The notes under the pieces are model-generated. The model was not told the origin of the DNA and made no database searches. It was given only the letters and a program-made list of their open reading frames with translations. A DNA stretch of 64,000 nucleotides from Sphingomonas sp. IBVSS2 (GTDB taxonomy: Bacteria > Pseudomonadota > Alphaproteobacteria > Sphingomonadales > Sphingomonadaceae): assembly GCF_002127225.1 (NCBI RefSeq), contig NZ_NFUR01000002.1, forward strand, positions 744,001 to 808,000. Direction: 5' to 3'. Shown here piece after piece: positions 35,901 to 44,249 of this stretch (within the stretch, counting starts at the first letter, position 1; each line of letters begins with the position of its first letter). The position numbers were made by a program, and so were the translations under genes.

Positions 35901-36019
35901 ACGTGTTCAACGCCAAGCCGCCTTTCCCGGCCCTGGCTGGTAGCGCGAATTCGGTTCCGACTTATTATTCGGGTATACTTGGCCGTTACTTCCGCATCGC
36001 GGCCAGCGTGAAGTTCTGA
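32975..36019 (+). CDS. TonB-dependent outer-membrane receptor
   Basis: 1014 residues from ATG 32975 with AAAGGGA upstream. Signal peptide to about residue 32 (ATPAAA-Q). The TonB box region EGTIVVTGSRIARPEF is followed by the plug domain (about 60-190; GYTNVGQALREIPAFG, FFGLGTQRTLVLVNGRRF, IETVAIGGAPIYGSDAIAGTVNVILKKDYEG) and a 22-strand barrel ending in the usual C-terminal aromatic (RYFRIAASVKF). The style is the sphingomonad/xanthomonad oligosaccharide or peptide receptor rather than a siderophore receptor. No adjacent catabolic gene hints at the ligand. Confidence 0.94.
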   Translation: MRRFLSPQYGRLSLTASAAVLALALVATPAAAQTADQTPAPTDAQDDQPAASEGTIVVTGSRIARPEFDTVQPTQVVGAAQIESRGYTNVGQALREIPAFGPPGNSAVGAQSSFGPAQTFVDFFGLGTQRTLVLVNGRRFVSSNTASIFGPVSPGSQVDLNNIPTTLVQRIETVAIGGAPIYGSDAIAGTVNVILKKDYEGLEIGGQYGISQEGDAPEARINILAGKNFAGGRGNIVIAGEYNKTTGFTSADRAITAAGYFFGTPPSSLGSPYQRLLYPSQRYSAFTSGGVPFSDDDFLASRSGIRDGNGQLLQFGSNGRLVPLNLGTVMRQGYISSGGNGFDLPAQSNLLTSSERYLVNAQLNYELTDHIRAFGEAWYSHSKGVNLIDQPNYNTALFDAGGTPDGNLLLSINNPFLNPADRATIAANLPAGATQFYVGRALSDLTTGRSEANVETYRFVGGFAGDFSLGSRQFQWEVSANYGRSQTVGKNYELVNDNFFNALDAVQDVNGNIVCRPGYTNSPAQTVSNTCAPLNIFGVGQASQAAKDYIFAIARPVSTNDQLVFNANVTGPVFSLFGNDVSVSLGYEHRRESTKFDPGSYYYGHDNGDGTRTQYGRIIPIDPISGSFNTNEVFGELRVPFVTPENGLSWLKTVEFDGAARWVHNSLSGGDLTWTAGGRIGFVRDITFRGNFTRSIRSPAITEAFNPTSRAFDVGRDPCDTRYVGSGPNPAVRKANCTAAGIDTTNFTSNYSDFTVPVTVSGNPGLSNETANSWTVGAVIQPSFARSFTLAVDWVNIKLKDAITSLGGDDILNACYDSPGYPNSFCGLVDRDSAGQITMIREGYYNAASYQTSGLTVTAAYRLPLERVGLNNAGVVGLSVNYFYRDKLEQRVGTGDVNHLAGEVGYPHHSGTANFTYESKGFNALIQAQYYGKGKFDVDEAPNARNIMGVSDWWLFNATVGTKVNDQFGLKLIVDNVFNAKPPFPALAGSANSVPTYYSGILGRYFRIAASVKF

Positions 36020-36048
36020 TCGTCAATTCGCTTTGACGCGAGAACGAA

Positions 36049-36074
36049 GGGGTCCGGCTTGCCGGGCCCCTTTT
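36049..36074 (+). terminator. Rho-independent terminator of the TonB-dependent receptor gene
   Basis: GGGGTCCGGC pairs with GCCGGGCCCC across a two-base loop (one T-G pair), followed by TTTT. Confidence 0.88.
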
Positions 36075-36129
36075 CGTTGGCACGCCGGCGGCATGCGGCC
36101 TTCCCGACCGGCGATGCATTGCCTAATGG

Positions 36130-38508
36130 TTGCGTCATGACAGTGCGCAGAGGCCGTGGGGACGCGGCTTGATCCATATTTCCCAGGCATCCGCGGTCGT
36201 CGCGGGAGCGGTCCTCGCGCTGCTGCTGATCGGTGCCGTCTGGGCGCTGTATCTGGGCCTGCGTGCCCGCGCCGAGGCGATAGCGATCGCCGATGCCAAT
36301 GCGCGTCTCTCCGCGCTGGTGAGCGGGTCGCCGGCCCAGGCGATGCTGGTCCGCGCCGACGGCCGGCTCGAGCTGCCGCGCCGGCTGGGCGACTGGCTCG
36401 GCTTCCGGGAATTGCCGCGCGAACTGGCCGAACTGAGCGGGGACGGGGGAGGGCTGCTGCCCGAGGATGCCGAGGCGCTGGGCGTGCGCGTTGCCGCCGC
36501 GCAGAAGGCGGGCAAGCCGTTCAGCCTTTCCGTGCGGGCATGCGGATCGGAACGTGCCCTGCTGGTGATCGGCGAGCGCGCCCCCCAGGCAGTCAACGCG
36601 CCGGGCGGCGTGGTGCTGTGGTTCCTCGATGCGACCGAGAGCCAGGCCGAGATCAATCGCCTGCAGCGCGAGGCCACGCGCCTGCGCGCCGCCTTCGATG
36701 CGCTCACCGCGCTGATCGAGGCCGCGCCGATGCCGATGTGGTATCGCGGCGGCGACCTGCGCCTGCTCATGGTCAACTCGGCCTATGTCGAGGCAGTCGA
36801 GGGCAAGGACGCCGAGGACGTGGTGGCGCGCGGGCTGGAACTGGTCGAGGGAGTCGGGCTGGGCGGGCCGCTCGCCAATGCCGCGATCGCGCGGGATACC
36901 GGCGAGCCGCAGACCGCGGCGATGCCGGCGACGATCGGCGGCAAGCGCCGGATGCTGCGCCTCCACGACGTGCCGCTTCCCACCGGCGGCGTCGCCGGCT
37001 TCGCGGTGGACATCGAGGAACTGGAGCAGGCGCGGGGCGGCCTGAAGCGGTTCGCCGCCGCCCAGCGCGCGATGCTCGACCGGATATCGGCCGGCGTGGC
37101 CCAGTTCGGCCCGGATCGCAGCCTCATCTTCTCGAACCAGCCCTTCCGCCGCATGTTCGCGGTGAAGAACGAGTGGCTCGCGGACCGGCCCGAATTCGAT
37201 CGCGTGCTCGATCGGATGCGCGAGGCCAATCGCTTGCCCGAGGTCCGCGACTATCCGGCCTGGAAGGCGGAGCGGCGCGAATGGTTCGTCGCGCCCGATG
37301 CGGTCGAGGAGACGTGGAGCCTGGGAGCGACGCATCTGCGGGTCGTCGCCCAGCCGCTGCCCGAGGGCGGGCTGCTGCTGTTGTTCGAGGACCGGACCCA
37401 GCAGTTCGAGTTGCAGCGCGAGCATGGCGAGATGCAGCAGGTGCGAACCGCCACGCTGGAGAGCCTGGCCGAAGCGGTCGCGGTGTTCGGCAAGGGGCGG
37501 CTCCAGCTGTGGAACCGCAAGTTCCGCCAGGTCTGGGATTTCGAGGACGCTTTCCTCGACGGGCATCCGCAGGTGCAGCAGCTGGTCCGCGCGGCCGGCC
37601 CCCGGCTCGCCAAGTCGGCGCGTGCCGAAGTGATCGGCGACCTGATCCGCATGGCCGCGCAGGATCGCCAGTCGCGCGGATCCAGCATCGCCTTTGCCGA
37701 TGGCAGGCATTTCGACATCACCGCGGTGCCCTTGCCCGACGGCAATGCCCTGGTGACGATGCTCGACACCACCGATCACCACCGCGCCGAGCGTGCGCTG
37801 CGCGATCGCAACGAGGCGCTGGAAGCGGCCGATCGGGTGAAGACCGCCTTCGTCGCGAACATGAGCTACGAGCTGCGCACCCCGCTCACGTCGATCAAGG
37901 GCTTTGCGGAGATGTTGCACGGCGGCTTTGCCGGCCCGCTGAGCGAGAGCGGCGGGGAATATGCCGAGGCGATCCTGGTCTCGGTCGAGCGGCTGGGCCT
38001 GCTGATCGACGACGTGCTCGACCTTACCCAGAGCGAGGGGGCGCCGCTGGAAAGAGCTCCGGTCGATATCGAGATCGCCGCGCAGAACGCCGCCGAGGCG
38101 GTGGCGCCGCTCGCCAAGGCCAAGGGGATCGAGCTGGTGGTCGAGGATGCCGGCAGCGCGGGCAGCATCACCGGCGATGCCCGGCGCATCCGGCAGGTGA
38201 TCGAGCATCTCCTGCGCCATGCCGTGGCGGCGACGCCGGAGCAGGGGCGCGTCCTCCTGCATCTCGACGGCAACAAGCGAGTGGCGCGGGTGATCGTTTC
38301 CGACAATGGCCCGGGGATGAGCCGCGAGGCGGCGGCGGGTGCGTTCGATCGTTTCGCCCAGTTCGGCAACGCCCGGGGCGGCGAGCGGGCCACCGGGCTC
38401 GGCCTGCCGCTCGCCAGGCAGTTCGTCGAGGCGCATCGCGGCCGGATCGAGCTGATCTCGGAGCCGGGCGAGGGCACGCTGGTGACGGTGGAGCTGCCGC
38501 GGAAATAG
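36130..38508 (+). CDS. divL: DivL-like PAS-containing pseudokinase (Tyr at the H-box)
   Basis: 792 residues from a TTG at 36130; a TTG at 36169 just before the membrane helix is an alternative. One membrane segment (about 20-45), two to three PAS-like modules (to about 540), then DHp and CA domains. The H-box reads FVANMSYELRTPLTSIKGF, so the phosphorylated His is replaced by Tyr (about residue 580), the hallmark of Caulobacter DivL, which instead controls the CckA kinase and binds phospho-DivK. The G1 (SDNGPGM) and G2 (GERATGLGLPLARQF) boxes are intact, but the N-box position reads EHLLRHAV with His where Asn normally coordinates magnesium. The following tsaE-amgK-murU-addAB order is the same as next to divL in other alphaproteobacteria. 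Confidence 0.88.
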   Translation: MRHDSAQRPWGRGLIHISQASAVVAGAVLALLLIGAVWALYLGLRARAEAIAIADANARLSALVSGSPAQAMLVRADGRLELPRRLGDWLGFRELPRELAELSGDGGGLLPEDAEALGVRVAAAQKAGKPFSLSVRACGSERALLVIGERAPQAVNAPGGVVLWFLDATESQAEINRLQREATRLRAAFDALTALIEAAPMPMWYRGGDLRLLMVNSAYVEAVEGKDAEDVVARGLELVEGVGLGGPLANAAIARDTGEPQTAAMPATIGGKRRMLRLHDVPLPTGGVAGFAVDIEELEQARGGLKRFAAAQRAMLDRISAGVAQFGPDRSLIFSNQPFRRMFAVKNEWLADRPEFDRVLDRMREANRLPEVRDYPAWKAERREWFVAPDAVEETWSLGATHLRVVAQPLPEGGLLLLFEDRTQQFELQREHGEMQQVRTATLESLAEAVAVFGKGRLQLWNRKFRQVWDFEDAFLDGHPQVQQLVRAAGPRLAKSARAEVIGDLIRMAAQDRQSRGSSIAFADGRHFDITAVPLPDGNALVTMLDTTDHHRAERALRDRNEALEAADRVKTAFVANMSYELRTPLTSIKGFAEMLHGGFAGPLSESGGEYAEAILVSVERLGLLIDDVLDLTQSEGAPLERAPVDIEIAAQNAAEAVAPLAKAKGIELVVEDAGSAGSITGDARRIRQVIEHLLRHAVAATPEQGRVLLHLDGNKRVARVIVSDNGPGMSREAAAGAFDRFAQFGNARGGERATGLGLPLARQFVEAHRGRIELISEPGEGTLVTVELPRK

Positions 38509-38540
38509 CCAGTTCCCCTCCCTTCCAGGGGGGCGCAGGC

Positions 38541-39005
38541 CTAATCCCTCACCGGGCACTCCGGCGCGCCGGCGTTCGAATATTCCGGGGCGCTGTTCAC
38601 GAGCCAGCCGCTCCGCTTCTCCTGTGTCTCGACGTCCGACGGGATCAGCGCCCATTCGCTGCGCGTGCACTGTTTCGACAGCGTGCCGTTCGGCCCGAAC
38701 GGGCAATGGACCTTCACCGAGACGAAATAGCCGGCATCGCTGGTGGTGCCGCGATAGGTGAAGTCCACCGCGTCGCCCGTGTCCGTCCAGCTCGGCGAGC
38801 GATAATAGCAATGCTTGAAATGCGCGATGCGGGCGCCGAGCTGCTCGCGCGTGCTGCCCGCCGGTGCGGAGAGCACATAGGCGTCGAGCCCTTCGAGCGA
38901 GACATCGCCCATGAAATCCTGGCTGACGAAATAGAAGACGAAGAATAGCGGGACGAGGATCCGGTCGATCCGGCGGGCGGCGGGCGATCGCGCTTCCTCG
39001 TCCAT
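38541..39005 (-). CDS. Hypothetical membrane-anchored protein
   Basis: 154 residues from ATG 39005; a long upstream extension of the frame is antisense to tsaE and rejected. A basic N-terminus precedes one membrane helix (ILVPLFFVFYFVSQDF, about 17-32); the rest would be periplasmic with cysteines in KHCYY, VHCPF, KQCTR and a final PECPVRD that may pair. Divergent from tsaE by 68 bases. Not recognised. Confidence 0.65.
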   Translation of the reverse strand: MDEEARSPAARRIDRILVPLFFVFYFVSQDFMGDVSLEGLDAYVLSAPAGSTREQLGARIAHFKHCYYRSPSWTDTGDAVDFTYRGTTSDAGYFVSVKVHCPFGPNGTLSKQCTRSEWALIPSDVETQEKRSGWLVNSAPEYSNAGAPECPVRD

Positions 39006-39073
39006 TGCTGCCGATTCTCGCAGATATTCCTCAAGGAAGTGTTCAAGCCCGGCGCGGGTGATAAAGGAACGCC

Positions 39074-39517
39074 ATGTTGTTGCGCTCGCCGGAAGAATCG
39101 CTCGAACTGGGCCGTCGCCTCGCCGGGCTGGCGCGCCCCGGCGACGTGATCGCGCTGTCGGGCCCGCTGGGCGCAGGCAAGACCAGCATCGCGCGCGGGC
39201 TGCTCGCCGCGCTCGGGCTGGAGGGCGAGGCGCCGTCGCCCAGCTTCGCCATCGTCCAGCCCTACGACCCACCGGAAGTGCGCTTCCCGGTGCTCCATGT
39301 CGATCTCTACCGGCTCGACGATCCGTCCGAAGCGGCGGAGCTGGGCCTCGACGATGCCCGAATCGATTCGCTGCTGATCGTCGAATGGCCCGAGCGGCTG
39401 GGGGCGGCGGCGTGGCACGATGCGCTGTGGCTGTCCCTGGATGTGGCACCGGACGGCGCGCGCGCCTTGACAGCGAAAGTGCCGGCGGCATGGAAGGACC
39501 GATGGTTCCCGACATGA
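39074..39517 (+). CDS. tsaE: tRNA t6A biosynthesis ATPase TsaE
   Basis: 147 residues. P-loop SGPLGAGKTSIARGL near residue 29-43, switch region SPSFAIVQPY, HVDLYRLDD and the VEWPERLG block are diagnostic. TsaE drives the TsaB-TsaD complex that puts threonylcarbamoyl on A37 of ANN-decoding tRNAs and is essential. Stop overlaps the next start (ATGA). Confidence 0.95.
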   Translation: MLLRSPEESLELGRRLAGLARPGDVIALSGPLGAGKTSIARGLLAALGLEGEAPSPSFAIVQPYDPPEVRFPVLHVDLYRLDDPSEAAELGLDDARIDSLLIVEWPERLGAAAWHDALWLSLDVAPDGARALTAKVPAAWKDRWFPT

Positions 39518-40494
39518 ATCCGCCCGCCGCGGCGCCCGACTTCCTCACAGCCGCCGGTTGGGGCGGCGCCGAGATCCGCCCGCTCGCCGGCGATGCCTCG
39601 TTCCGCCGCTATTTCCGCGTGGTGGAACATGATCGCACTGCGATCCTGATGGACGCGCCGCCGCCGCACGAGGATCCGCGCCCGTTCATCAATGTCGCGC
39701 GCTGGCTGACCGGCAACGGCTTTGCCGCGCCCGAGATCCTGCACGAGGACCTGACCGAGGGGCTGGTCCTGATCCAGGACTTCGGCGACGCCCGGATGCG
39801 CGAGACGGTCGATGCCGCGCCCGAGAGCGAACTGCGCCTCTACGAGGAAGCGATCGACCTGCTCATCCGCCTCGCCGCATATCCGGCGGCGGCCGAGCTG
39901 CGGCCCTACAGCCAGGCCGAGTATCAGCGTGAGGTCGCCCTGCTTCCCGAATGGTATTGCCCCGCGGTCGGCCTCGACGTCGATCTGGACGGGTATCGCG
40001 CCGCCTGGGATCAGGCGCTCGCGCCCGTCCTTATGGGTCACACCCCTGTCACGGTGCTGCGCGACTATCATGTCGAGAACATCATGCTGATCGACGGTAG
40101 CGCAGAGACCTTGGGCCTTCTCGACTTTCAGGACGCGCTGGCGGGCCATCCCGCCTATGACCTCGTCTCGCTGCTGCAGGACGCGCGCCGCGACGTGCCC
40201 GAGACGCTCGAGACCGCGATGCTCGATCGCTACAAGCGCATCACCGGCGCGGGCGCTGCGTTCGACGTTGCCTATCACGTGCTCGGCGCGCAGCGGAACG
40301 CCAAGATCGTGGGCATCTTCACGCGCCTTTGGAGGCGCGACGGCAAGCCGCGCTATCCGGGCCTGTGCCCGCGCGTCTGGACCTATCTCAACCGCGATCT
40401 CCAGCATCCGGCGCTGAAGCCCGTCGCCGACTGGTTCGAGGCCAATATCCCCGCCGACATGCGCGGCGATCCGCTCACCCTCGCCGGCGCATGA
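39514..40494 (+). CDS. amgK: N-acetylmuramate/N-acetylglucosamine kinase AmgK
   Basis: 326 residues from ATG 39514, overlapping the tsaE stop; longer in-frame starts upstream are rejected. Aminoglycoside-phosphotransferase fold: nucleotide-loop region GDASFRRYFRV, catalytic loop VTVLRDYHVENIML (Asp base and Asn), metal-binding LLDFQDAL. It phosphorylates MurNAc and GlcNAc at C1 in the MurU route of peptidoglycan recycling, which bypasses de novo MurA synthesis and underlies intrinsic fosfomycin tolerance. Stop overlaps murU (ATGA). Confidence 0.9.
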   Translation: MNPPAAAPDFLTAAGWGGAEIRPLAGDASFRRYFRVVEHDRTAILMDAPPPHEDPRPFINVARWLTGNGFAAPEILHEDLTEGLVLIQDFGDARMRETVDAAPESELRLYEEAIDLLIRLAAYPAAAELRPYSQAEYQREVALLPEWYCPAVGLDVDLDGYRAAWDQALAPVLMGHTPVTVLRDYHVENIMLIDGSAETLGLLDFQDALAGHPAYDLVSLLQDARRDVPETLETAMLDRYKRITGAGAAFDVAYHVLGAQRNAKIVGIFTRLWRRDGKPRYPGLCPRVWTYLNRDLQHPALKPVADWFEANIPADMRGDPLTLAGA

Positions 40495-41252
40495 AACAGT
40501 CCGCCACCTATTCGCTGCGCCCCAATCCGGACGTGGCCATGCCGGAGACGGCAATGGTGATGGCCGCGGGCCTGGGCAAGCGCATGCGCCCGCTCACCGT
40601 GACGCGCCCCAAGCCGCTGGTGGAAGTCGCCGGCAAGCCGCTGCTCGACCATACGATGGACCATCTGCGCGACGCCGGCATCAAGCGCGCGGTGGTCAAC
40701 GTCCATTACCTTGCCGACCAGGTCGAGGCGCATCTGAAGGCCCGAGCCGGCGATATCGAAGTGCTGATCTCGGACGAGCGCGCCCGGCTGATGGAGACCG
40801 GCGGCGGTATCGTCCAGGCGCGGGCGATGCTGGGCGACAAGCCCTTCTTCACGGTGAACAGCGACACGCTCTGGGTCGACGGGCCGATCGACGCGCTCCA
40901 TGCGCTGGCGGCCGCCTGGAACGACGAGAAGATGGACGCGCTGCTGCTGCTGGTGCCGCTGGCGCGCGCGTTCAGCCATCGGGGGCAGGGCGATTTCCGC
41001 CTCGATCCGCTCGGCCGTATCACCGAGCGCCGCAAGCCGGGCCGCCTCGCGCCCTTCGTCTATGCCGGTGCCCAGATCCTCCACCCGCGCGCGATCCGCG
41101 ACTGGCCGGAGGGGCCGTTCTCCACGAACCTGTTCTGGAACCGCGCGATGGAACAGGGGCGCTTGTGGGGCGTGGTCCATCAGGGGCTGTGGTTCGACGT
41201 CGGCACGCCGTCGGCGGTGAAGGAAGCCGAAGAGGTGCTGGCGGAGATGTGA
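40491..41252 (+). CDS. murU: N-acetylmuramate-1-phosphate uridylyltransferase MurU
   Basis: 253 residues from ATG 40491, overlapping the amgK stop. Nucleotidyltransferase signature MVMAAGLGKRMRPLT with the pyrophosphorylase Lys in RPKPLVEVAGKPL, metal Asp in FTVNSDTLWV and the C-terminal WFDVGTPSAV. Together with AmgK it converts recycled MurNAc to UDP-MurNAc. Related to sugar-1-phosphate nucleotidyltransferases generally; the amgK pairing fixes the role. Confidence 0.92.
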   Translation: MKQSATYSLRPNPDVAMPETAMVMAAGLGKRMRPLTVTRPKPLVEVAGKPLLDHTMDHLRDAGIKRAVVNVHYLADQVEAHLKARAGDIEVLISDERARLMETGGGIVQARAMLGDKPFFTVNSDTLWVDGPIDALHALAAAWNDEKMDALLLLVPLARAFSHRGQGDFRLDPLGRITERRKPGRLAPFVYAGAQILHPRAIRDWPEGPFSTNLFWNRAMEQGRLWGVVHQGLWFDVGTPSAVKEAEEVLAEM

Positions 41253-41259
41253 CGCGAAG

Positions 41260-41287
41260 CGTCATCCCCGCTTTCGCCGGGATGACG
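41260..41287. repeat. REP-like palindrome, copy 3
   Basis: CGTCATCCC and GGGATGACG flank CGCTTTCGCC between murU and addB, in an otherwise tightly packed run of same-strand genes. It begins eight bases after the murU stop and ends 10 bases before the addB ATG, so it lies in the middle of a probable transcript. Confidence 0.82.
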
Positions 41288-41297
41288 ATTAAGTCTA

Positions 41298-44249
41298 ATG
41301 CTCACCCAGCCCATGCCAGCCGCCCTCCGCCTCTACACCATTCCCCCGCATCGCGCCTTTGCCGACGCGCTGGCGAACGGGCTGATCCGGCGCTTCGGCG
41401 GCGACCCGATGGGCCTGGCCCGCGGCCTGGTCCTGCTTCCCAACAACCGTGCCAAGAAGGCGATCCAGGATGCCTTCGTCCGCGCCAGCGGCGGGGGTCT
41501 CCTGCTGCCGCGGCTCGTCGCGGTCGGCGATCCCGAGCTGGACGAAGCGGTGTTCGATGCCGCCGGCGATCCCGATCCCGTGCCGCCCGCGGTCCAGCCG
41601 CTGCAGCGCCAGCTGATCCTCGCCCGTCTCATCCAGCAGGCCGAGCCCCGCCACGACGCCGCCGAGGCCGTCCGCCTCGCCGGAGATCTCGCCGCCACGC
41701 TCGACCAGCTGCTCATCGAGGAAGTCCCGCCCCGCCGGCTCAAGGAGCTGGACCTGGGGCCCGAGCTTTCCGCCCATTGGGAGCGTTCGCTCAAGCTGTT
41801 CGAGATCGTCCTCGAACATTGGCCGAGGGAACTCGCCCGCCTGGGCCGTATCGACCTCGCCGACCGCCGCCGTCTGCTGATCGACAAGGTGGCGAAGCGC
41901 TGGAAGGCCGATCCTCCGGCAGGCTTCGTCTGCGCCGCCGGCATCACCGCCAGCGCGCCGGCCATCGCCCGGCTCCAGCGGGTGGTGGCGGAGCTGCCCA
42001 AGGGGATGGTGGTGCTTCCCGACCTCGCCATCGCGATCTCCGATGCCGAATGGGACATGCTCGGGCCCCATGCGCCCGACCCCGTCTCCGGCCGGCGCCG
42101 CCGCAACCTGGAGACCCACCCCCAATTCCATCTCAAGCTCCTGCTCGAGCGCATGGGCGTCCACCGCAGCGAGTTCGATCCCTGGCGTGCCGCCAGCGAG
42201 CATGATGCGGCGCCCTCGCGCAGCAAGGCGATCGCCTCGGCGATGCAGCCGCCGGAGCTGACCCATGGCTGGACCACGCTGCCCGAGCGCGAGCGCAGGC
42301 TCGACGGCGTCCGTGCCCTCGAAGTCGCCACGCCGGCGGAGGAGGCCCAGGCCATCGCCCTGGCGCTGCGCCAGACGCTGGAGACCCCGGGCCGCACCGC
42401 CGCGCTGGTCACGCCCGATCGCGCGCTCGCCCGCCGCGTCGCCGCGCATTGCGCGCGCTGGGGCATCGCGATCGACGATTCCGCCGGCCAGCCGCTCTCG
42501 ATCCTCCCGCCGGGAACCTTGCTGCTCGCGCTCGCCGATGCCGCCGCCCAGCGCTTTGCCCCATTGCCGCTGCTCACCCTCCTCAAGCACCCGCTGGTAA
42601 TGCCCGAGGCGCGGCCCGAATGGCTGGAGGGCGTTCGCTTGCTGGATCGCGCGCTGCGGGGGCCGCGCCCGGCGCCCGATCTTGCCGGCATCGATCGCCA
42701 TCTGGCGGAGCAGGGGGGCAGGGACGGGCCGCTCCGCCAGGCCGCCCTGCGCTGGTGGCCGACGGCCCGCGTGCTGCTCGTTCCGCTCGAGGCCGCCTTT
42801 GGCGGGGGTGCCCAGCCGATCCCGGTGCTGCTCGCGGCGCTGCGCGAAGTCGCCCAGGCGCTGGGCGGCGACGGCCTGTGGAGCCGCGCCGAGGGCCGCG
42901 CCGCGGCGACTCTGCTCGACGATCTCGAGCGTGAGGCCGGGGACGGCCCGCGCCGCGCCGATCCGGACACGCTTGCGCCGATGCTGCGCACGCTGATGGA
43001 CCAGATCGCCGTCCGCCCGCCGCAGGGCGGCCATCCGCGCCTCGCCATCCTCGGCCAGCTCGAAGCGCGGCTGCAGACCGCCGACCTGATGATCCTGTCG
43101 GGCCTCAACGAAGGCGTCTGGCCGGGCTTGCCCGCGCCCGATCCCTGGCTAGCCCCGCGCATCCGCGCCGAGCTGGGCCTGCCCGGCCTGGAGCGCCGCA
43201 TCGGCCTGGCGGCGCACGACCTTGCCGGCGCGCTGGGTGCGCCGGAAGTGCTGCTCACGCGCGCGCGGCGCGACACCACCGCGCCGACCATCGCCTCGCG
43301 CTTCTGGCTCCGGCTCGAGGCGCTTGCCGGCGGCCTCGACCGGGCCCAGGATCTCGCCGCCTGGCTCCATGCGATCGATCGGCCCGACGCCCATGAACCT
43401 GCCGAGCGCCCCGAGCCGTCGCCCCCGGTCGCGGACCGCCCCAAGGCGATCTCGGTCACCGAAGTCGATCGCCTGAAAGCCGATCCCTATGCCTTCTACG
43501 CGCGCCGCATGCTGAAGCTCATGCCGCTCGATCCGGTCGATGCCGATCCCAGCGCGGCATGGCGGGGCACGGCGGTGCACGATGTTCTTCAGAAATGGTT
43601 CGAACTCGATGGCTGCGATCCGGCGAAGCTGCGCGCCCGTGCCGAGGCGATGCTGGTGGACGCGCGTACCCATCCGATGATGCGCGCGCTCTGGCAGCCG
43701 CGGCTGATGGAAGCGATCGACTGGATCGCCCGGCAGATCGCCGAGGATCCGGAGCGCAAGGTGCTCGCGGTCGAGCTCGACGGCAATATCGAGTTCGCTG
43801 GCGTGAAGCTGCGCGGCAAGTTCGACCGGATCGATCGCCTGCCCGATGGCGGCCTGGCGATCGTCGACTACAAGACCGGCCAGCCGCCCAGCACCCGCGC
43901 CGTCCGCGCCGGGTTCAGCCTCCAGCTCGGCCTGCTCGGGCTGATCGCCGAGCGGGGCGGTTTCGCCGATATCGAGGGCGTGGCGCGTGCCTTCGAATAT
44001 TGGTCGCTCGCCCGCTCCCCGCGCTCCGGCGGCTTCGGCTATGTCGACAGCCCGGTCGACCCGAAGAAGAAGGAACCGATCCCCGTCGGGGAGTTCGTCG
44101 ATATCGCCGCGCATCACTTCGCCGAGGCGGTGCGCGCCTGGCTGACCGGCGACCAGCCCTTCACCGCCAAGCTGGTGCCGGAATATGCGCCCTATGCCGA
44201 ATATGACCAGCTGATGCGCCGCGACGAATGGTACGGACGCCGTGACTGA
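41298..44249 (+). CDS. addB: Double-strand break repair protein AddB (alphaproteobacterial)
   Basis: 983 residues. N-terminal half is a degenerate helicase-like region (LVLLPNNRAKKAIQDAFV, the long ERRLDGVRALEVATPAEEAQ); the C-terminal part (about 760-870) is a RecB-like PD-(D/E)xK nuclease: GTAVHDVLQKW, GKFDRIDRLPDG, AIVDYKTGQPP. No four-cysteine iron-sulfur set of the Bacillus AddB is seen; the alphaproteobacterial type lacks it. With AddA it resects broken ends for RecA loading. Overlaps addA by eight bases. Confidence 0.93.
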   Translation: MLTQPMPAALRLYTIPPHRAFADALANGLIRRFGGDPMGLARGLVLLPNNRAKKAIQDAFVRASGGGLLLPRLVAVGDPELDEAVFDAAGDPDPVPPAVQPLQRQLILARLIQQAEPRHDAAEAVRLAGDLAATLDQLLIEEVPPRRLKELDLGPELSAHWERSLKLFEIVLEHWPRELARLGRIDLADRRRLLIDKVAKRWKADPPAGFVCAAGITASAPAIARLQRVVAELPKGMVVLPDLAIAISDAEWDMLGPHAPDPVSGRRRRNLETHPQFHLKLLLERMGVHRSEFDPWRAASEHDAAPSRSKAIASAMQPPELTHGWTTLPERERRLDGVRALEVATPAEEAQAIALALRQTLETPGRTAALVTPDRALARRVAAHCARWGIAIDDSAGQPLSILPPGTLLLALADAAAQRFAPLPLLTLLKHPLVMPEARPEWLEGVRLLDRALRGPRPAPDLAGIDRHLAEQGGRDGPLRQAALRWWPTARVLLVPLEAAFGGGAQPIPVLLAALREVAQALGGDGLWSRAEGRAAATLLDDLEREAGDGPRRADPDTLAPMLRTLMDQIAVRPPQGGHPRLAILGQLEARLQTADLMILSGLNEGVWPGLPAPDPWLAPRIRAELGLPGLERRIGLAAHDLAGALGAPEVLLTRARRDTTAPTIASRFWLRLEALAGGLDRAQDLAAWLHAIDRPDAHEPAERPEPSPPVADRPKAISVTEVDRLKADPYAFYARRMLKLMPLDPVDADPSAAWRGTAVHDVLQKWFELDGCDPAKLRARAEAMLVDARTHPMMRALWQPRLMEAIDWIARQIAEDPERKVLAVELDGNIEFAGVKLRGKFDRIDRLPDGGLAIVDYKTGQPPSTRAVRAGFSLQLGLLGLIAERGGFADIEGVARAFEYWSLARSPRSGGFGYVDSPVDPKKKEPIPVGEFVDIAAHHFAEAVRAWLTGDQPFTAKLVPEYAPYAEYDQLMRRDEWYGRRD

